Assembly: GCF_900129505.1 (NCBI RefSeq)
Contig: NZ_LT670818.1
Location: 8,899,001-8,963,000 of the forward strand
Origin: Bradyrhizobium erythrophlei
GTDB taxonomy: Bacteria; Pseudomonadota; Alphaproteobacteria; Rhizobiales; Xanthobacteraceae
Length of the DNA: 64,000 nt
Reading direction: 5' to 3'
The translations under genes and the position numbers were made by a program. The notes below the pieces were generated by a model. It was not told the origin of the DNA, ran no database searches, and saw only the letters and a list, made by a program, of their open reading frames with translations. The first letter of the stretch is position 1, and each line of letters opens with the position of its first letter. Positions 32,474-42,048 of the stretch are shown here, one piece after another.

Positions 32474-34123
32474 TCAATGATCGGCGGCTTGCTTGCCGAT
32501 GTCTTTGTCGGGGTCTTTGTCCTGGTCGACACATTCGAAACTGGATGCCACGGTCGTGCTGAACATTCCCTTATATTTCGATATCTTCGGGAATGGGCAG
32601 AGCGGCCGCTGGAAGGCGATGCCCTGCGCCGGACTATCGTTCGCGTATTTCGTCGCGACGATCTTGTCAGGCGCAACTCGATGCTCCACCCATCGGTCGA
32701 GGGCTGAGATTATATCGTCCGCGGGGTCAGAGGGGTTCGGGCCGTTGACGCCCTGCCCGAAGGCATTTGCACCTGGTCCGCCGGCGCAGTGAGCCATTCC
32801 CGGAACCATGAAGAGACGATAAAACTCCCGGGTTTCTTCCTTGCCGCCCATTACGTCAGTCACGGCCTTATAATAATTGATGTCGCTCTGCGGCGAGATG
32901 GCGCTGTCGCTCCAGCCGACATAGTGGATCAACTTGCCTCCTCGCGATTTGAAGGCAGCCAGATTGGGGTCGACGGAATTCAAGATCGCGCCGGTCCGAA
33001 CATCTGCCTGATGGGCATTTTCGGCAACGCTAAATGAGTTCGGGGTCCACCCGGAGTTCGGAAACACAATGTACTTGAAGTAGTTGTTCGAGAACAATTC
33101 CTGCAATCCAACGGCCGGGTTGCCGCCACCCGTGATCCAGGCCGGCCAGTCAGCGGGATTGCTCGCCTCCCCGCCCGGACCATAGCCCGGGAAGATGCCA
33201 GGAGGTCCGGATGAGATCTTCTCGATTGCTTCCACCCTGTCCTTTGTCAACGGCAGCTTGTCCGGGTTGAAGCGGCAGGCCAGCGGATTGTTGAGGAATT
33301 GATCCGTGCTTAGCCCGCCGTCATGCCCGGCGCACTGTGCCAATACGGCATTGTTCAGGACGTTAAGGTCGCCTTGCGAAAGATCCCCGCTGGAGGTAGC
33401 GGTGAGCGCCAGCTGGTCCCAGACGAATCCGGCCATCAGGTGGGTCCAAAAATTTGCTGGAGACCCAGCCACGATCCCGTCAAAATCCTGCGGGAAGCGT
33501 TGCGCTTCCATCAAGGCCTCGCGACCGCCATCCGAACAGCCCATGAAATAGGAGCGACGAGGACCAGTCTTCTGGAATGCAACAATGAGGTCCTTGGCAA
33601 CATCGGTTGTCTCCTTGAGCGATCGGTATCCGAAATCGACCACCTTCTCGGGATGGCCTGCGGCCCAGCTCGCATCGATGCCACTGGCCTCATGGCCGTC
33701 GTCGGTCGCCGCGACGACATATCCTCTGCGAAGCGGCTCAGCCATACTGCTATACGAAATCGAGCCACAGAAGCCACCACAGCCCGCCTGAAGATATTTT
33801 GAATTCCAACCCGATTCCGGAATCCAAACCTCGAACTGGATGTGCGAGTCACTGGTTGGCGTCGTGAACCCCGCCACCCGGCAGAATTCCGGCAATCCCG
33901 TTATTGACTGAGGCGGAACGGTTGGCGTGACAAACGTCCCCGCCGAAACCGTTTGAGCCGTTGTTATGGTTGTATTCTGCCGATGGAAACTGCTGGCCAA
34001 GCTCGAGCAATTGTCCGCACTTGCTGGTGTTGCCATGGCGACCGCTGTGGCCGCGAGCGTGGCGGCGGCGGCAGTCTTCAAGACATTTCTTGAGATTCCA
34101 CGTTTGTTGTCAAATCTAGTCAC
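32474..34123 (-). CDS. Tannase/feruloyl-esterase family secreted hydrolase
   Basis: A 549-residue enzyme with a signal peptide (AAAATLAATAVAMATPASA). The alpha/beta-hydrolase core has the Cys-Ser-Asp-His-Cys arrangement: GCSDGGREALMEAQRFP (Cys-Ser), GWSDSAISP (Asp) and MAHCAGGPGANAFG (His-Cys). It should hydrolyse aromatic esters such as gallate or feruloyl esters outside the cytoplasm. GTG 34123 is chosen because AGGGAGG lies seven bases upstream; an ATG start upstream lacks a site. A 62-bp GA microsatellite sits about 95 bases ahead. Confidence 0.9.
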   Translation of the reverse strand: MTRFDNKRGISRNVLKTAAAATLAATAVAMATPASADNCSSLASSFHRQNTTITTAQTVSAGTFVTPTVPPQSITGLPEFCRVAGFTTPTSDSHIQFEVWIPESGWNSKYLQAGCGGFCGSISYSSMAEPLRRGYVVAATDDGHEASGIDASWAAGHPEKVVDFGYRSLKETTDVAKDLIVAFQKTGPRRSYFMGCSDGGREALMEAQRFPQDFDGIVAGSPANFWTHLMAGFVWDQLALTATSSGDLSQGDLNVLNNAVLAQCAGHDGGLSTDQFLNNPLACRFNPDKLPLTKDRVEAIEKISSGPPGIFPGYGPGGEASNPADWPAWITGGGNPAVGLQELFSNNYFKYIVFPNSGWTPNSFSVAENAHQADVRTGAILNSVDPNLAAFKSRGGKLIHYVGWSDSAISPQSDINYYKAVTDVMGGKEETREFYRLFMVPGMAHCAGGPGANAFGQGVNGPNPSDPADDIISALDRWVEHRVAPDKIVATKYANDSPAQGIAFQRPLCPFPKISKYKGMFSTTVASSFECVDQDKDPDKDIGKQAADH

Positions 34124-34216
34124 TGTTTTACCTCCCTGGTTTGCGCCGGTAACCACGGCCATGTGGATTCCGGGCACGTCAGTGCTGCTGACTGATTCTT
34201 ATTGGTATTGAGATCT

Positions 34217-34613
<397 letters not shown>

Positions 34614-35291
34614 TCACCCCGGCAATTTGCATCCCAGCTGCTTGAGCGTGGTATCGACCCAGGCGCGGTCCATCGAACCGCCGGCTTTCAGCTCGGCGAG
34701 GATCTTGTCTTCCAGCTTCTTCTTGGCGGCGGCGGCCTCATACACTTCCTCGACCTCGTCGAAGGGAATGCAGAGCAGGCCGTCGCCATCGCCGATGATG
34801 AGGTCGCCCGGCTCGATCACCATGCCGTCGAAGGCGATCGCCCTGCCAATTTCGCCGGGGCCGGTTTTCAACGGACCGCGATGGGTCACGCCGGCCGCGT
34901 AGACCGGAAAGTTCAGCTTGCGCAGCGCGTCGGAATCCCGGATCGAGCCGTTGATCACAATTCCCGCCAGCCGGCGATTGATGGCGTAGCTGACCATGAT
35001 CTCGCCGATGATCGAATTGGTGAGATCGCCGCCGGCGTCGACCACGACGACGTCGCCGGGCGAAGCGATATCCAGCGCCTTGTGCACCATCAGATTATCG
35101 CCCGGGCGGGTCTTCACGGTGAACGCCGGACCGGAAAGCACACCTTCGCCGTGATGCGGCCGCAGCCGCGGCCCGCCGCCGGTCAGGCGCGACATGCAAT
35201 CGCTGACATTGGCAACCGGCAGCGATCGAAACTTGCGCACATATTCCGGACTGACCCGGCGCCCGATCGCCTGCACTGAAAATCCTATCAT
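34614..35291 (-). CDS. RraA-like protein (putative HMG/CHA-aldolase type)
   Basis: A 225-residue protein of the RraA/4-hydroxy-4-methyl-2-oxoglutarate aldolase family: NVSDCMSRLTGGGPRLRP, PGDNLMVHKALDIASPGDVV, VVDAGGDL, VINGSIRDSDAL and GDGDGLLCIP. The last two carry the Mg2+/substrate-contact residues of the aldolase branch, so a metabolic aldolase is likelier than an RNase E inhibitor. ATG 35291 follows GGAG. Monocistronic. Confidence 0.85.
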   Translation of the reverse strand: MIGFSVQAIGRRVSPEYVRKFRSLPVANVSDCMSRLTGGGPRLRPHHGEGVLSGPAFTVKTRPGDNLMVHKALDIASPGDVVVVDAGGDLTNSIIGEIMVSYAINRRLAGIVINGSIRDSDALRKLNFPVYAAGVTHRGPLKTGPGEIGRAIAFDGMVIEPGDLIIGDGDGLLCIPFDEVEEVYEAAAAKKKLEDKILAELKAGGSMDRAWVDTTLKQLGCKLPG

Positions 35292-35535
35292 CGAGGCATC
35301 TCCGTCTTTTTTGTTTCTGGTTCCAGGCTCTCGCTGCAAGCGCTGGGGGAACCCGTAGGCATTCCAAGTAAGTATTCCGACACCTTTTCGGGGAACAAAT
35401 GTTACGGGAATGTCACACCAGCCGACAATAGTGTTCGGTTCCGCCGCCGTTCGAAAGAGTTCATGATGGGTATACCGCGACGCACGCTAAATTGGCGGCG
35501 GGGTTGAGGTTGCTTCCTAGTTAAGGAGAACCGAT

Positions 35536-35730
35536 ATGCCAGCCTACATCCAGCATCACGAAATCGAGAATGCGCCGGTCGTCTGCCCCGGCTGCGTGGG
35601 ACTGGTTCCCATGTATGTCAGGGAGATCGAGCCCCATTGGAGCATGGCGAAAATCGATTTCATCTATGAATGTTCGGACTGCGGCGCCGAAGTCAGGCAG
35701 ACCATCACGAGGCCGCAACGGCGGCACTAG
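35536..35730 (+). CDS. Small zinc-ribbon-like protein, 64 aa
   Basis: A 64-residue protein with two CxxC pairs, VCPGCVGL and ECSDCGAEV, separated by about 27 residues, so it probably binds one zinc ion. AAGGAG precedes the ATG. It stands alone in a ~550-bp interval. Function unknown; similar small zinc-ribbon proteins are common in rhizobia. Confidence 0.8.
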   Translation: MPAYIQHHEIENAPVVCPGCVGLVPMYVREIEPHWSMAKIDFIYECSDCGAEVRQTITRPQRRH

Positions 35731-35837
35731 CGCGGTAGAGGGCGAGATTCATCGCCTGATGGTTCGGGACGCGCGGCGCTGCCGCGCTCCTCCCCAAAGG
35801 GACCGGGAAACCACCGAATTATAAAATCATAAAATGC

Positions 35838-36026
35838 CTAATGCGAGGTGGCCTGCGACTGGACCTGGTCGAGGTTGCATTCCCTGAAATGATACGCAAT
35901 CTCATCGAGCGCGCGCTGCTCCCACTCTTCGGCCTGTGCCAGCCAGAAAACCTTGCGCGCGGAATCCAGCATGGCGCGCTCTCGGCACATCAACTCCTGG
36001 CCGCGAATCTCCGCGAGCTTTTTCAT
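35838..36026 (-). CDS. Small helical protein, paralogue of 24320-24550
   Basis: A 62-residue protein starting MKKLAEIRGQELMCRERAML. ATG 36026 follows GGAG; the frame to 36155 is an unsupported extension. It shares 18 of the first 44 positions, without gaps, with the protein at 24320-24550, including LAQAEEWEQRALDEIA. Function unknown. Confidence 0.75.
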   Translation of the reverse strand: MKKLAEIRGQELMCRERAMLDSARKVFWLAQAEEWEQRALDEIAYHFRECNLDQVQSQATSH

Positions 36027-36170
36027 GAACTCCACTCCCTCCGTGAAGCCAAGTTGCGGCCCAAGCTTAGCAGAGTGCGGGCAGGAGTCTCTCAATTTGC
36101 CGTGTCGGATGTGTTGATAACGCGGCATATATCGCAGCGCAGCACGGTAAACCAACCACTTGGCAGCCGC

Positions 36171-36782
36171 TCACCACAGCGATTGCTGCGCCCGCTCCGG
36201 CCATTCCCGATCATAGCTTTCACCGCCGACGCGATTCCCGCTCATGTCGGCGAGGATCTGGCCCGGCGTCGGCAGCGTTTTGGGGTCGACCCGCTTGTCG
36301 GGATTCCACAGGTCCGAGCGCACGATGGCGCGCGCGCATTGGAAATAGATTTCCTCCACGGTCATGACGATGACCGTGCGCGGCATCTTGCCGTCCATCT
36401 TGAACGACGCCAGCAAATCGGCATCGGCCGAAACCTGCGCGCGGCCATTGACGCGCAGCGTCGAGCCGGAGCCCGGGATCAGAAACAGCAGCGCGACGCG
36501 GGGATCACGCACGATGTTGCGCAGCGAATCGACGCGGTTGTTGCCGCGGCGATCCGGCATCATCAAGGTCCTCTCATCGTGAACCCGGACAAAACCGGGC
36601 AGGTCGCCGCGCGGCGAGCAATCCAGTCCTTCCGGCCCGCAGGTCGCCAGCGCCGCGAACGGCGACTTGTCGATCAGCACGCGATAGGGCGGCGTGACGC
36701 GGCTGGCGACCTTGACGGTGGAGGTTTCGCCGGGCTGGCCGTAGATCGCCTCGAGCTGCTCGATGGTCGCGATAACGGACAT
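36171..36782 (-). CDS. Pyridoxamine 5'-phosphate oxidase (FMN split-barrel) family protein
   Basis: A 203-residue flavin-binding split-barrel protein: PFAALATCGPEGLDCSPRGD, then RGNNRVDSLRNIVRDPRVAL, with the Arg-rich phosphate-contacting stretch typical of the MSMEG_1061-like PPOX branch. It lies 14 bases after phnN and is the last gene of the minus-strand phn group, so it is probably co-transcribed. PPOX proteins are not standard phn genes, so its role here is unknown. ATG 36782 follows GGGGAGAG. Confidence 0.85.
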   Translation of the reverse strand: MSVIATIEQLEAIYGQPGETSTVKVASRVTPPYRVLIDKSPFAALATCGPEGLDCSPRGDLPGFVRVHDERTLMMPDRRGNNRVDSLRNIVRDPRVALLFLIPGSGSTLRVNGRAQVSADADLLASFKMDGKMPRTVIVMTVEEIYFQCARAIVRSDLWNPDKRVDPKTLPTPGQILADMSGNRVGGESYDREWPERAQQSLW

Positions 36783-36796
36783 GGCTCTCTCCCCGC

Positions 36797-37393
36797 CTAA
36801 TCGTCCCACTTCTCGCCCTTGATGATCCGCACCAACTGGCGCGCGTGATACTCCGCGCTGGCCGTGTTGACGATGGTGACATCGGGCGCCGCGGCCGCAT
36901 CCTCAACGGTGCGATGCAGCCGGTGCTCGATCCGGCCATCGCTGCCGCGCCCTCGCATCGCCAGCCGTTCGGCCAGGACGTTCGGCGGCGCGGTGACGCA
37001 CACCACCACGATTTCGGCATAGCAGCGGCGCGACGCCGCGATCACGGTGCGCGAAACGTTGACGACCACGGTCCGCCCGGCGCGGATATCGTCGTCGATC
37101 GCGCGCGGCAGCGCATAGCAATGGCCGTGCGCCTCCCAGTGCATGGCGAATTCGTTGCGCGCCAGCGCATCCCTAAAGGTGCCGGCGCTGACCTCTTCAT
37201 TGTCCTCGGAGGCCGATGCTTCGCGCGTGATCACGCGGCGCGGAAACACGATATTTTCGTCATCGACACAGGCTGCTTTGGCCAGACGGAGCAGGGTATC
37301 CTTGCCGGCACCGCTCGGCCCCACCACCAGAACAAGACGGCCCGGGCCGATCGCGGCGGAGGGATCGGCGGTGATATCAGGTGCTTCGCTCAT
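36797..37393 (-). CDS. phnN: Ribose 1,5-bisphosphate phosphokinase
   Basis: A 198-residue guanylate-kinase-like P-loop enzyme: LVLVVGPSGAGKDTLLRLAK (Walker A), then FPRRVITREA and NEFAMHWEAHGHCYALP. PhnN phosphorylates ribose 1,5-bisphosphate to PRPP, draining the end product of the C-P lyase pathway. ATG 37393 overlaps the phnM stop by 4 bases. Confidence 0.95.
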   Translation of the reverse strand: MSEAPDITADPSAAIGPGRLVLVVGPSGAGKDTLLRLAKAACVDDENIVFPRRVITREASASEDNEEVSAGTFRDALARNEFAMHWEAHGHCYALPRAIDDDIRAGRTVVVNVSRTVIAASRRCYAEIVVVCVTAPPNVLAERLAMRGRGSDGRIEHRLHRTVEDAAAAPDVTIVNTASAEYHARQLVRIIKGEKWDD

Positions 37394-38547
37394 GCGACAC
37401 GCTGCCCTTCGCGCCAGACGCTGCGCACCACCGGAATGTCGCGCGCGACATGGACACGGATCAGGTCGGCGCGCTTGCCGGGTGCGATCTCGCCGCGGTC
37501 GGCGAGCCCGACCGCTTCGGCCGGCGTCTTGGTGACGGTGCGGACGGCGGAGGCGAGATCGATGTCGGCCACGCGCTGCGGCAGTTGCAGCGCCGCCATC
37601 AACAGGCTCGAGGGAATGTAGTCGGACGACAGGATGTCCAGCAGTCCCTCACGGGCGAGATCGATGGCGGCGATGTTGCCGGAATGCGAACCGCCGCGCA
37701 CCACGTTCGGAGCGCCCATCAGGATGCCGATGCCGGCCTGGTGCAGGCCGCGCGCGGCCTCGATCGTGGTCGGGAACTCCGCCACCGAAACCCGGTCGCG
37801 GATGGCGTCGGTGACGTTCTCATCCGTGGTGTCGTCATGGCTGGCGAGCGGAATCTCGTATTGATGCGCCAGCGCCACGATCTCGCGCATGTTGGTCGCA
37901 GCATAGGCCTTCTGATAGGCAAACCGCCGCTCGAACAGCGTGTCGAGCTCGGCGTCGGTCATGCCGGCGCCCTTGCCGCGATAATAATCGCGCAGCTTGC
38001 CTTCGTCGCGGAACTGGCGCTGGCCCGGCGTGTGGTCCATCAGCGACATCAGCCGCACGTCCGGCCGGCCGATCAATTCCCTGGCTTCTTCGACCACGCT
38101 CGGCATCGGAATTTCGCAGCGCAGATGCAGGAAATGATCCGAGCGCAGCAGGTTCGAATCGCGCGCCGCGGCGATGGCTTCCGCCAGCACCCCTGCCCGG
38201 CCGTCGACTTCCTCGGCGCCGTCCTCGCGCCAGACCCGTAAAGAGTCCAAAACCGTGGTGATGCCCGACGTCGCCAATTGCCCGTCATAGGAGACGACGG
38301 CGGCGATCGGATCCCAGAACACTTTTGGGCGCGGCACGTAGTGCGCCTCGAGATGATCGGTGTGCAGCTCGATCAGGCCGGGCATGATCAGGTCGCCAGC
38401 GGCGTCTTCGCTGCCGGCGGGCGCGTTGCCCTCGCCGATTTCGGCGATGCGGCCATCCGTCACCGCGATCCAGCCGCGCTCGATCACGCGGTCCGCCAGA
38501 ACGATCCTGGCATTGCCAAGCACGGTCTCGTTCCCCATCGAAGTCAT
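37390..38547 (-). CDS. phnM: Alpha-D-ribose 1-methylphosphonate 5-triphosphate diphosphatase
   Basis: A 385-residue amidohydrolase-fold enzyme. The metal site begins ELHTDHLEAHYVPRP, with later HDDTTDENV and VVRGGSHSGN segments typical of PhnM (E. coli PhnM 378 aa). It removes pyrophosphate from the triphosphate intermediate before C-P cleavage. It lies between phnL (9-base gap) and phnN (4-base overlap). A second phnM exists at 48569-49762. ATG 38538 is an alternative start. Confidence 0.94.
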   Translation of the reverse strand: MTSMGNETVLGNARIVLADRVIERGWIAVTDGRIAEIGEGNAPAGSEDAAGDLIMPGLIELHTDHLEAHYVPRPKVFWDPIAAVVSYDGQLATSGITTVLDSLRVWREDGAEEVDGRAGVLAEAIAAARDSNLLRSDHFLHLRCEIPMPSVVEEARELIGRPDVRLMSLMDHTPGQRQFRDEGKLRDYYRGKGAGMTDAELDTLFERRFAYQKAYAATNMREIVALAHQYEIPLASHDDTTDENVTDAIRDRVSVAEFPTTIEAARGLHQAGIGILMGAPNVVRGGSHSGNIAAIDLAREGLLDILSSDYIPSSLLMAALQLPQRVADIDLASAVRTVTKTPAEAVGLADRGEIAPGKRADLIRVHVARDIPVVRSVWREGQRVA

Positions 38548-38556
38548 CTCTCTTCC

Positions 38557-39255
38557 CTATGCCGCTGCGGCAAACGATGTCACGTCGACCACCCGGTCGG
38601 CGATCAGTCGGCGGATCTCGTCGTCATGGACAATCGCCACCATGGCAACGTCCGCGCGTTTCTTTTCGTCGATCAGTTCGACCACCACGGCGCGATTGGC
38701 CGCATCGAGCGAGGCAGTCGGCTCGTCCAGGAGCAGCACCGGCAGGTCCGAAATAAAGCCGCGCGCGATGTTGACGCGCTGCTGTTCGCCGCCGGAAAAG
38801 GTCGATGGCGGCAGCGCCCACAGCCGTTCCGGAATATTGAGCCGGCGCAGCAGCTCCCCTGCCCGCTCCCGCGCCTCGGCCCGCGCCATGCCGTTGACGA
38901 TGAGGGGCTCGGCAACGACATCGATGGTCGCAACCCGCGGCACCGCGCGCAGGAACTGGCTGACATAGCCGATGGTCGCACGGCGAACACTGAGCACCTG
39001 GCGCGGTTCGGCGGCGGCGAGATCGATCACGGTGCCCGCATGACGGATGCCGATACGGCCGCCATCGCAGCGGTAGTTGCCAAAAATCATTTTCAGGATC
39101 GAGGATTTGCCGGCGCCGGAGGGTCCGGACAGCACCACGCATTCGCCCGCCTTGACCTGAAAGGACACGCCGCGCACGACAGGCAGTTCCACCCCGCCCT
39201 GCAAATGCATGATGAAGGTCTTTTCGGCGTTTTCGATCTCGATCATCGCAGTCAT
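38557..39255 (-). CDS. phnL: C-P lyase accessory ATPase PhnL
   Basis: A 232-residue ABC-type ATPase without membrane partner: Walker A GPSGAGKSSILKMI, signature TFSGGEQQRVNIARG, Walker B LLLDEPTAS. It belongs to the C-P lyase accessory ABC proteins. Together with PhnK it associates with the PhnGHIJ core. Order K-L-M-N is canonical. Confidence 0.95.
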   Translation of the reverse strand: MTAMIEIENAEKTFIMHLQGGVELPVVRGVSFQVKAGECVVLSGPSGAGKSSILKMIFGNYRCDGGRIGIRHAGTVIDLAAAEPRQVLSVRRATIGYVSQFLRAVPRVATIDVVAEPLIVNGMARAEARERAGELLRRLNIPERLWALPPSTFSGGEQQRVNIARGFISDLPVLLLDEPTASLDAANRAVVVELIDEKKRADVAMVAIVHDDEIRRLIADRVVDVTSFAAAA

Positions 39256-39264
39256 CGGTTCAAC

Positions 39265-40065
39265 TCACGCCGGCAAAATCGAAGAGACGAGCAACTGGGT
39301 GTAGGGCTCGCGCGGATCGTCGAGCACCTGGTCGGTCAGACCGGTCTCGATGACGCGGCCCCCCTTCATCACCATCACCCGGTGCGACAACAGCCGCGCC
39401 ACGGCGAGATCATGGGTGACGATGATCGCCGCAAGGCCGAGTTCGCTGACGAGGTTGCGCAGGAGATCGAGCAGACGGGCCTGCACGGAGACGTCGAGCC
39501 CGCCGGTCGGCTCGTCCATGAACACCAGCCGTGGCTCGGTGACGAGATTGCGCGCGATCTGCAGCCGCTGCCGCATGCCGCCGGAATAGGTGCGCGGCGC
39601 ATCGTCGATGCGCCCGATATCGATCTCGACCCGCTCCAGCCAGGACGACGCGGTATCCCTGATCCGGCCGTAATGGTTCCAGCCCACCGCCATCAGCCGC
39701 TCGCCGACATTGGCGCCGGCCGACACCGCCATCCGCAAGCCCTGCGCGGGATCCTGATGCACATAGCCCCAGTCGGTGCGGAACAGAAACCGCCGCTCGG
39801 CCTCGCCGAGGGCAGCGAGATCGCGCAATACCCCATCGCGCATGCGGTACGACACGTGGCCGGCGCTCGGCGCCAATTGCGCCGACAACAGTTGCAGCAG
39901 CGTCGTTTTGCCCGAACCGGATTCGCCGACGATCGCCAGCACCTCGCCGGGATAGAGCGCAAAGGAGACGTCGCGGCAGGCGGTGAGCCGGCCGTAATTC
40001 TTGCCGAGGCGCTCCGCAACAAGCAGCGGCTGGTCGCGGTCGGCTATGTTTTGTGGTTCAGCCAT
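39265..40065 (-). CDS. phnK: C-P lyase accessory ATPase PhnK
   Basis: A 266-residue ABC-type ATPase: Walker A GESGSGKTTLLQLLSA, signature TYSGGMRQRLQIARN, Walker B VFMDEPTGGLDVSVQA. PhnK binds the PhnJ face of the C-P lyase core. ATG 40065 follows AAGGAGG and overlaps the phnJ stop by eight bases; the longer frame to 40191 is not needed. Confidence 0.95.
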   Translation of the reverse strand: MAEPQNIADRDQPLLVAERLGKNYGRLTACRDVSFALYPGEVLAIVGESGSGKTTLLQLLSAQLAPSAGHVSYRMRDGVLRDLAALGEAERRFLFRTDWGYVHQDPAQGLRMAVSAGANVGERLMAVGWNHYGRIRDTASSWLERVEIDIGRIDDAPRTYSGGMRQRLQIARNLVTEPRLVFMDEPTGGLDVSVQARLLDLLRNLVSELGLAAIIVTHDLAVARLLSHRVMVMKGGRVIETGLTDQVLDDPREPYTQLLVSSILPA

Positions 40066-40942
40066 GCGCGCCCTCCTTGTGCGGCGCCGCGCTCTCGGTG
40101 CCGCGATGTCCCTGGGCCTGCCGGGTCTCGCAAAAATCGGTGTCGGAGCAGACGAACATCCGCCCGCCCTGGTCGTCGGTGACGATTTCATCCAGATAGG
40201 AGTCGTCCGCCCCGCACAGCGCGCAGGGCGCGTCGAAGCGATAGCGCGTGAACGGATGATCCTCGAAGTCGAGCGACTTCACTGACGTGTGCGGCGGAAT
40301 CGCATAGATGCGCTTCTCGCGGCCGGCGCCGAACAATTGCAGCGCCGGACAATCGTCCATCTTCGGATTGTCGAATTTCGGCGTCGGCGAAGGGTCCATC
40401 ACATAGCGCGCGTTCACCTTCACCGGATAGGCGTAGGAGGTGGCGATGTGGCCGAAGCGCGCGATGTCCTCGTACAGCTTGACGTGCATCAATCCGTATT
40501 CGCCGAGCGCGTGCATGCGCCGCGTCTCGGTCTCGCGCGGCTCCAGAAACCGCAGCGGTTCCGGGATCGGCACCTGATAGACCAGCACCTGGCCGGCGTG
40601 CAGCGGCGCCTCGGGAATGCGGTGCCGGGTCTGGATCACGGTGGCATCCGCGGTCGATGTCGTGGTTGCGACGCCGGCGGTCCTCGCGAAGAATTTCCGG
40701 ATCGAGATCGCGTTGGTGGTGTCGTCGGAGCCCTGGTCGATCACCTTCAGCACGTCGTCCGGCCCGAGGATCGCCGCCGTCACCTGCACGCCGCCGGTGC
40801 CCCAGCCATAGGGCATCGGCATTTCGCGGCTGGCGAACGGCACCTGGTAACCTGGGATCGCGATCGCCTTGAGGATGGCGCGGCGGATCATCCGTTTGGT
40901 CTGCTCGTCGAGATAGGCGAAATTATAGGCGGGCGCGTTCAT
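40058..40942 (-). CDS. phnJ: Carbon-phosphorus lyase, radical SAM subunit PhnJ
   Basis: A 294-residue enzyme that cleaves the C-P bond of ribose 1-methylphosphonate 5-phosphate. The four Fe-S/catalytic cysteines are at 240, 243, 265 and 271, exactly the E. coli pattern shifted by one, and Gly31 (IPGYQVPF) matches the glycyl-radical site. YGWGTGGVQVT near residue 45 is diagnostic. Four-base overlap with phnI. The core complex is cytoplasmic. Confidence 0.97.
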   Translation of the reverse strand: MNAPAYNFAYLDEQTKRMIRRAILKAIAIPGYQVPFASREMPMPYGWGTGGVQVTAAILGPDDVLKVIDQGSDDTTNAISIRKFFARTAGVATTTSTADATVIQTRHRIPEAPLHAGQVLVYQVPIPEPLRFLEPRETETRRMHALGEYGLMHVKLYEDIARFGHIATSYAYPVKVNARYVMDPSPTPKFDNPKMDDCPALQLFGAGREKRIYAIPPHTSVKSLDFEDHPFTRYRFDAPCALCGADDSYLDEIVTDDQGGRMFVCSDTDFCETRQAQGHRGTESAAPHKEGAHG

Positions 40943-42045
40943 TCCGCAGCCTCCTGCAGCGGCGCGGAATCATCCGACGTTTCCGAAAACTCCTTGCGCA
41001 ATTTGCGCAGCAGACCGAGCTCGGACTGGAAGTCGACATAATGCGGCAGCTTGAGATGCTCCACAAAACCGGTCGCCTGCACATTGTCGGAATGCGACAT
41101 CACGAATTCCTCGTCCTGTGCGGGCGCCAACACTTCCTCGCCGAGCTCGCGGGCGCGCAGCGCGCGGTCGACCAGCGCCATCGACATGGTCTTGCGCTCG
41201 CTCTGCCCGAAGGCGAGCCCGTAGCCGCGGGTAAAACACGGCGCCTCGGTGGCCGAGCCCTTGAACTGGTTCACCATCTGGCATTCAGTCAGCGCGATGG
41301 CACCAAGCGGCACCGCGAAGCCGACCTCCTCGGCGAAAAACTCCACCTCGACCTCGCCGAAGCGGATTTCGCCGGCAAAGGGATGGTTGCGGCCGTAGCC
41401 GCGCTGCGACGAATAACCCAGCGCCAGCAGAAAGCCCTCGTCGGCGCGCGCGAGATTCTGCAGCCGCAGATCACGGTCGGCAGGGAAGCTCAGCGGCTCG
41501 CGCGTGAGGTCGCCGACCGGCGTATCGGCATCGGCTTGCGGTGACGATTCGATCAGGCCGTCGCGGCCGAGAATGTCGGTGACGCGCGGCATCGCCGCGG
41601 GGGACGCCTCCGCGGTCGCGGGCGCCTCGGGCACAAATCCTTCGGCCAGCTGCGGGTCCAGCAGCCGATGGGTGTAGTCGAAAGTGGCCCCAAGAATCTG
41701 GCCGCCCGGAATATCCTTGAAGGTCGAGGATATCCGCCGGCGTACTTGCATCTCGCCGGTATCGACGGGCTCGGTCGCGCCGAAGCGCGGCAGCGTGGCG
41801 CGGAAGGCCCGCACCAGGAAGATCGCCTCGATCATGTCGCCGCGCGCCTGCTTGATCGCGAGTGCGGCGAGTTCCCGATCGTACAGCGAGCCCTCGGACA
41901 TCACGCGGTCGACGGCAAGGCTGAGCTGCCCGGAAATCTGGTCGAGCGCTATTTCCGGGACGCCGGGATCGCCGCGGCGCTCATGCGCCAGCAGCCGATG
42001 GGCGTTCTCGATGGCGCGCTCGCCTCCCTTGACGGCGACATACAT
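40939..42045 (-). CDS. phnI: C-P lyase core subunit PhnI
   Basis: A 368-residue subunit starting MYVAVKGGERAIENAHRLLA, the diagnostic PhnI start. With PhnL-GH it transfers the phosphonate onto ribose of ATP, releasing adenine. GGAG precedes the ATG, and the stop overlaps the phnJ start by 4 bases. Length close to E. coli PhnI (354 aa). Confidence 0.96.
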   Translation of the reverse strand: MYVAVKGGERAIENAHRLLAHERRGDPGVPEIALDQISGQLSLAVDRVMSEGSLYDRELAALAIKQARGDMIEAIFLVRAFRATLPRFGATEPVDTGEMQVRRRISSTFKDIPGGQILGATFDYTHRLLDPQLAEGFVPEAPATAEASPAAMPRVTDILGRDGLIESSPQADADTPVGDLTREPLSFPADRDLRLQNLARADEGFLLALGYSSQRGYGRNHPFAGEIRFGEVEVEFFAEEVGFAVPLGAIALTECQMVNQFKGSATEAPCFTRGYGLAFGQSERKTMSMALVDRALRARELGEEVLAPAQDEEFVMSHSDNVQATGFVEHLKLPHYVDFQSELGLLRKLRKEFSETSDDSAPLQEAAE

Positions 42046-42048
42046 GGC

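Noticed and set aside
35292..35535. EcfG-type promoter (GGAAC near 35390)
   Set aside because: GGAAC is present but no CGTT lies at 16-17 bases, so the general-stress promoter was not called.
38278..40182. 634-codon plus-strand frame across phnM, phnL and phnK
   Set aside because: It is opposite three confidently identified phn genes and shows no motif; codon use is that of a complementary frame.
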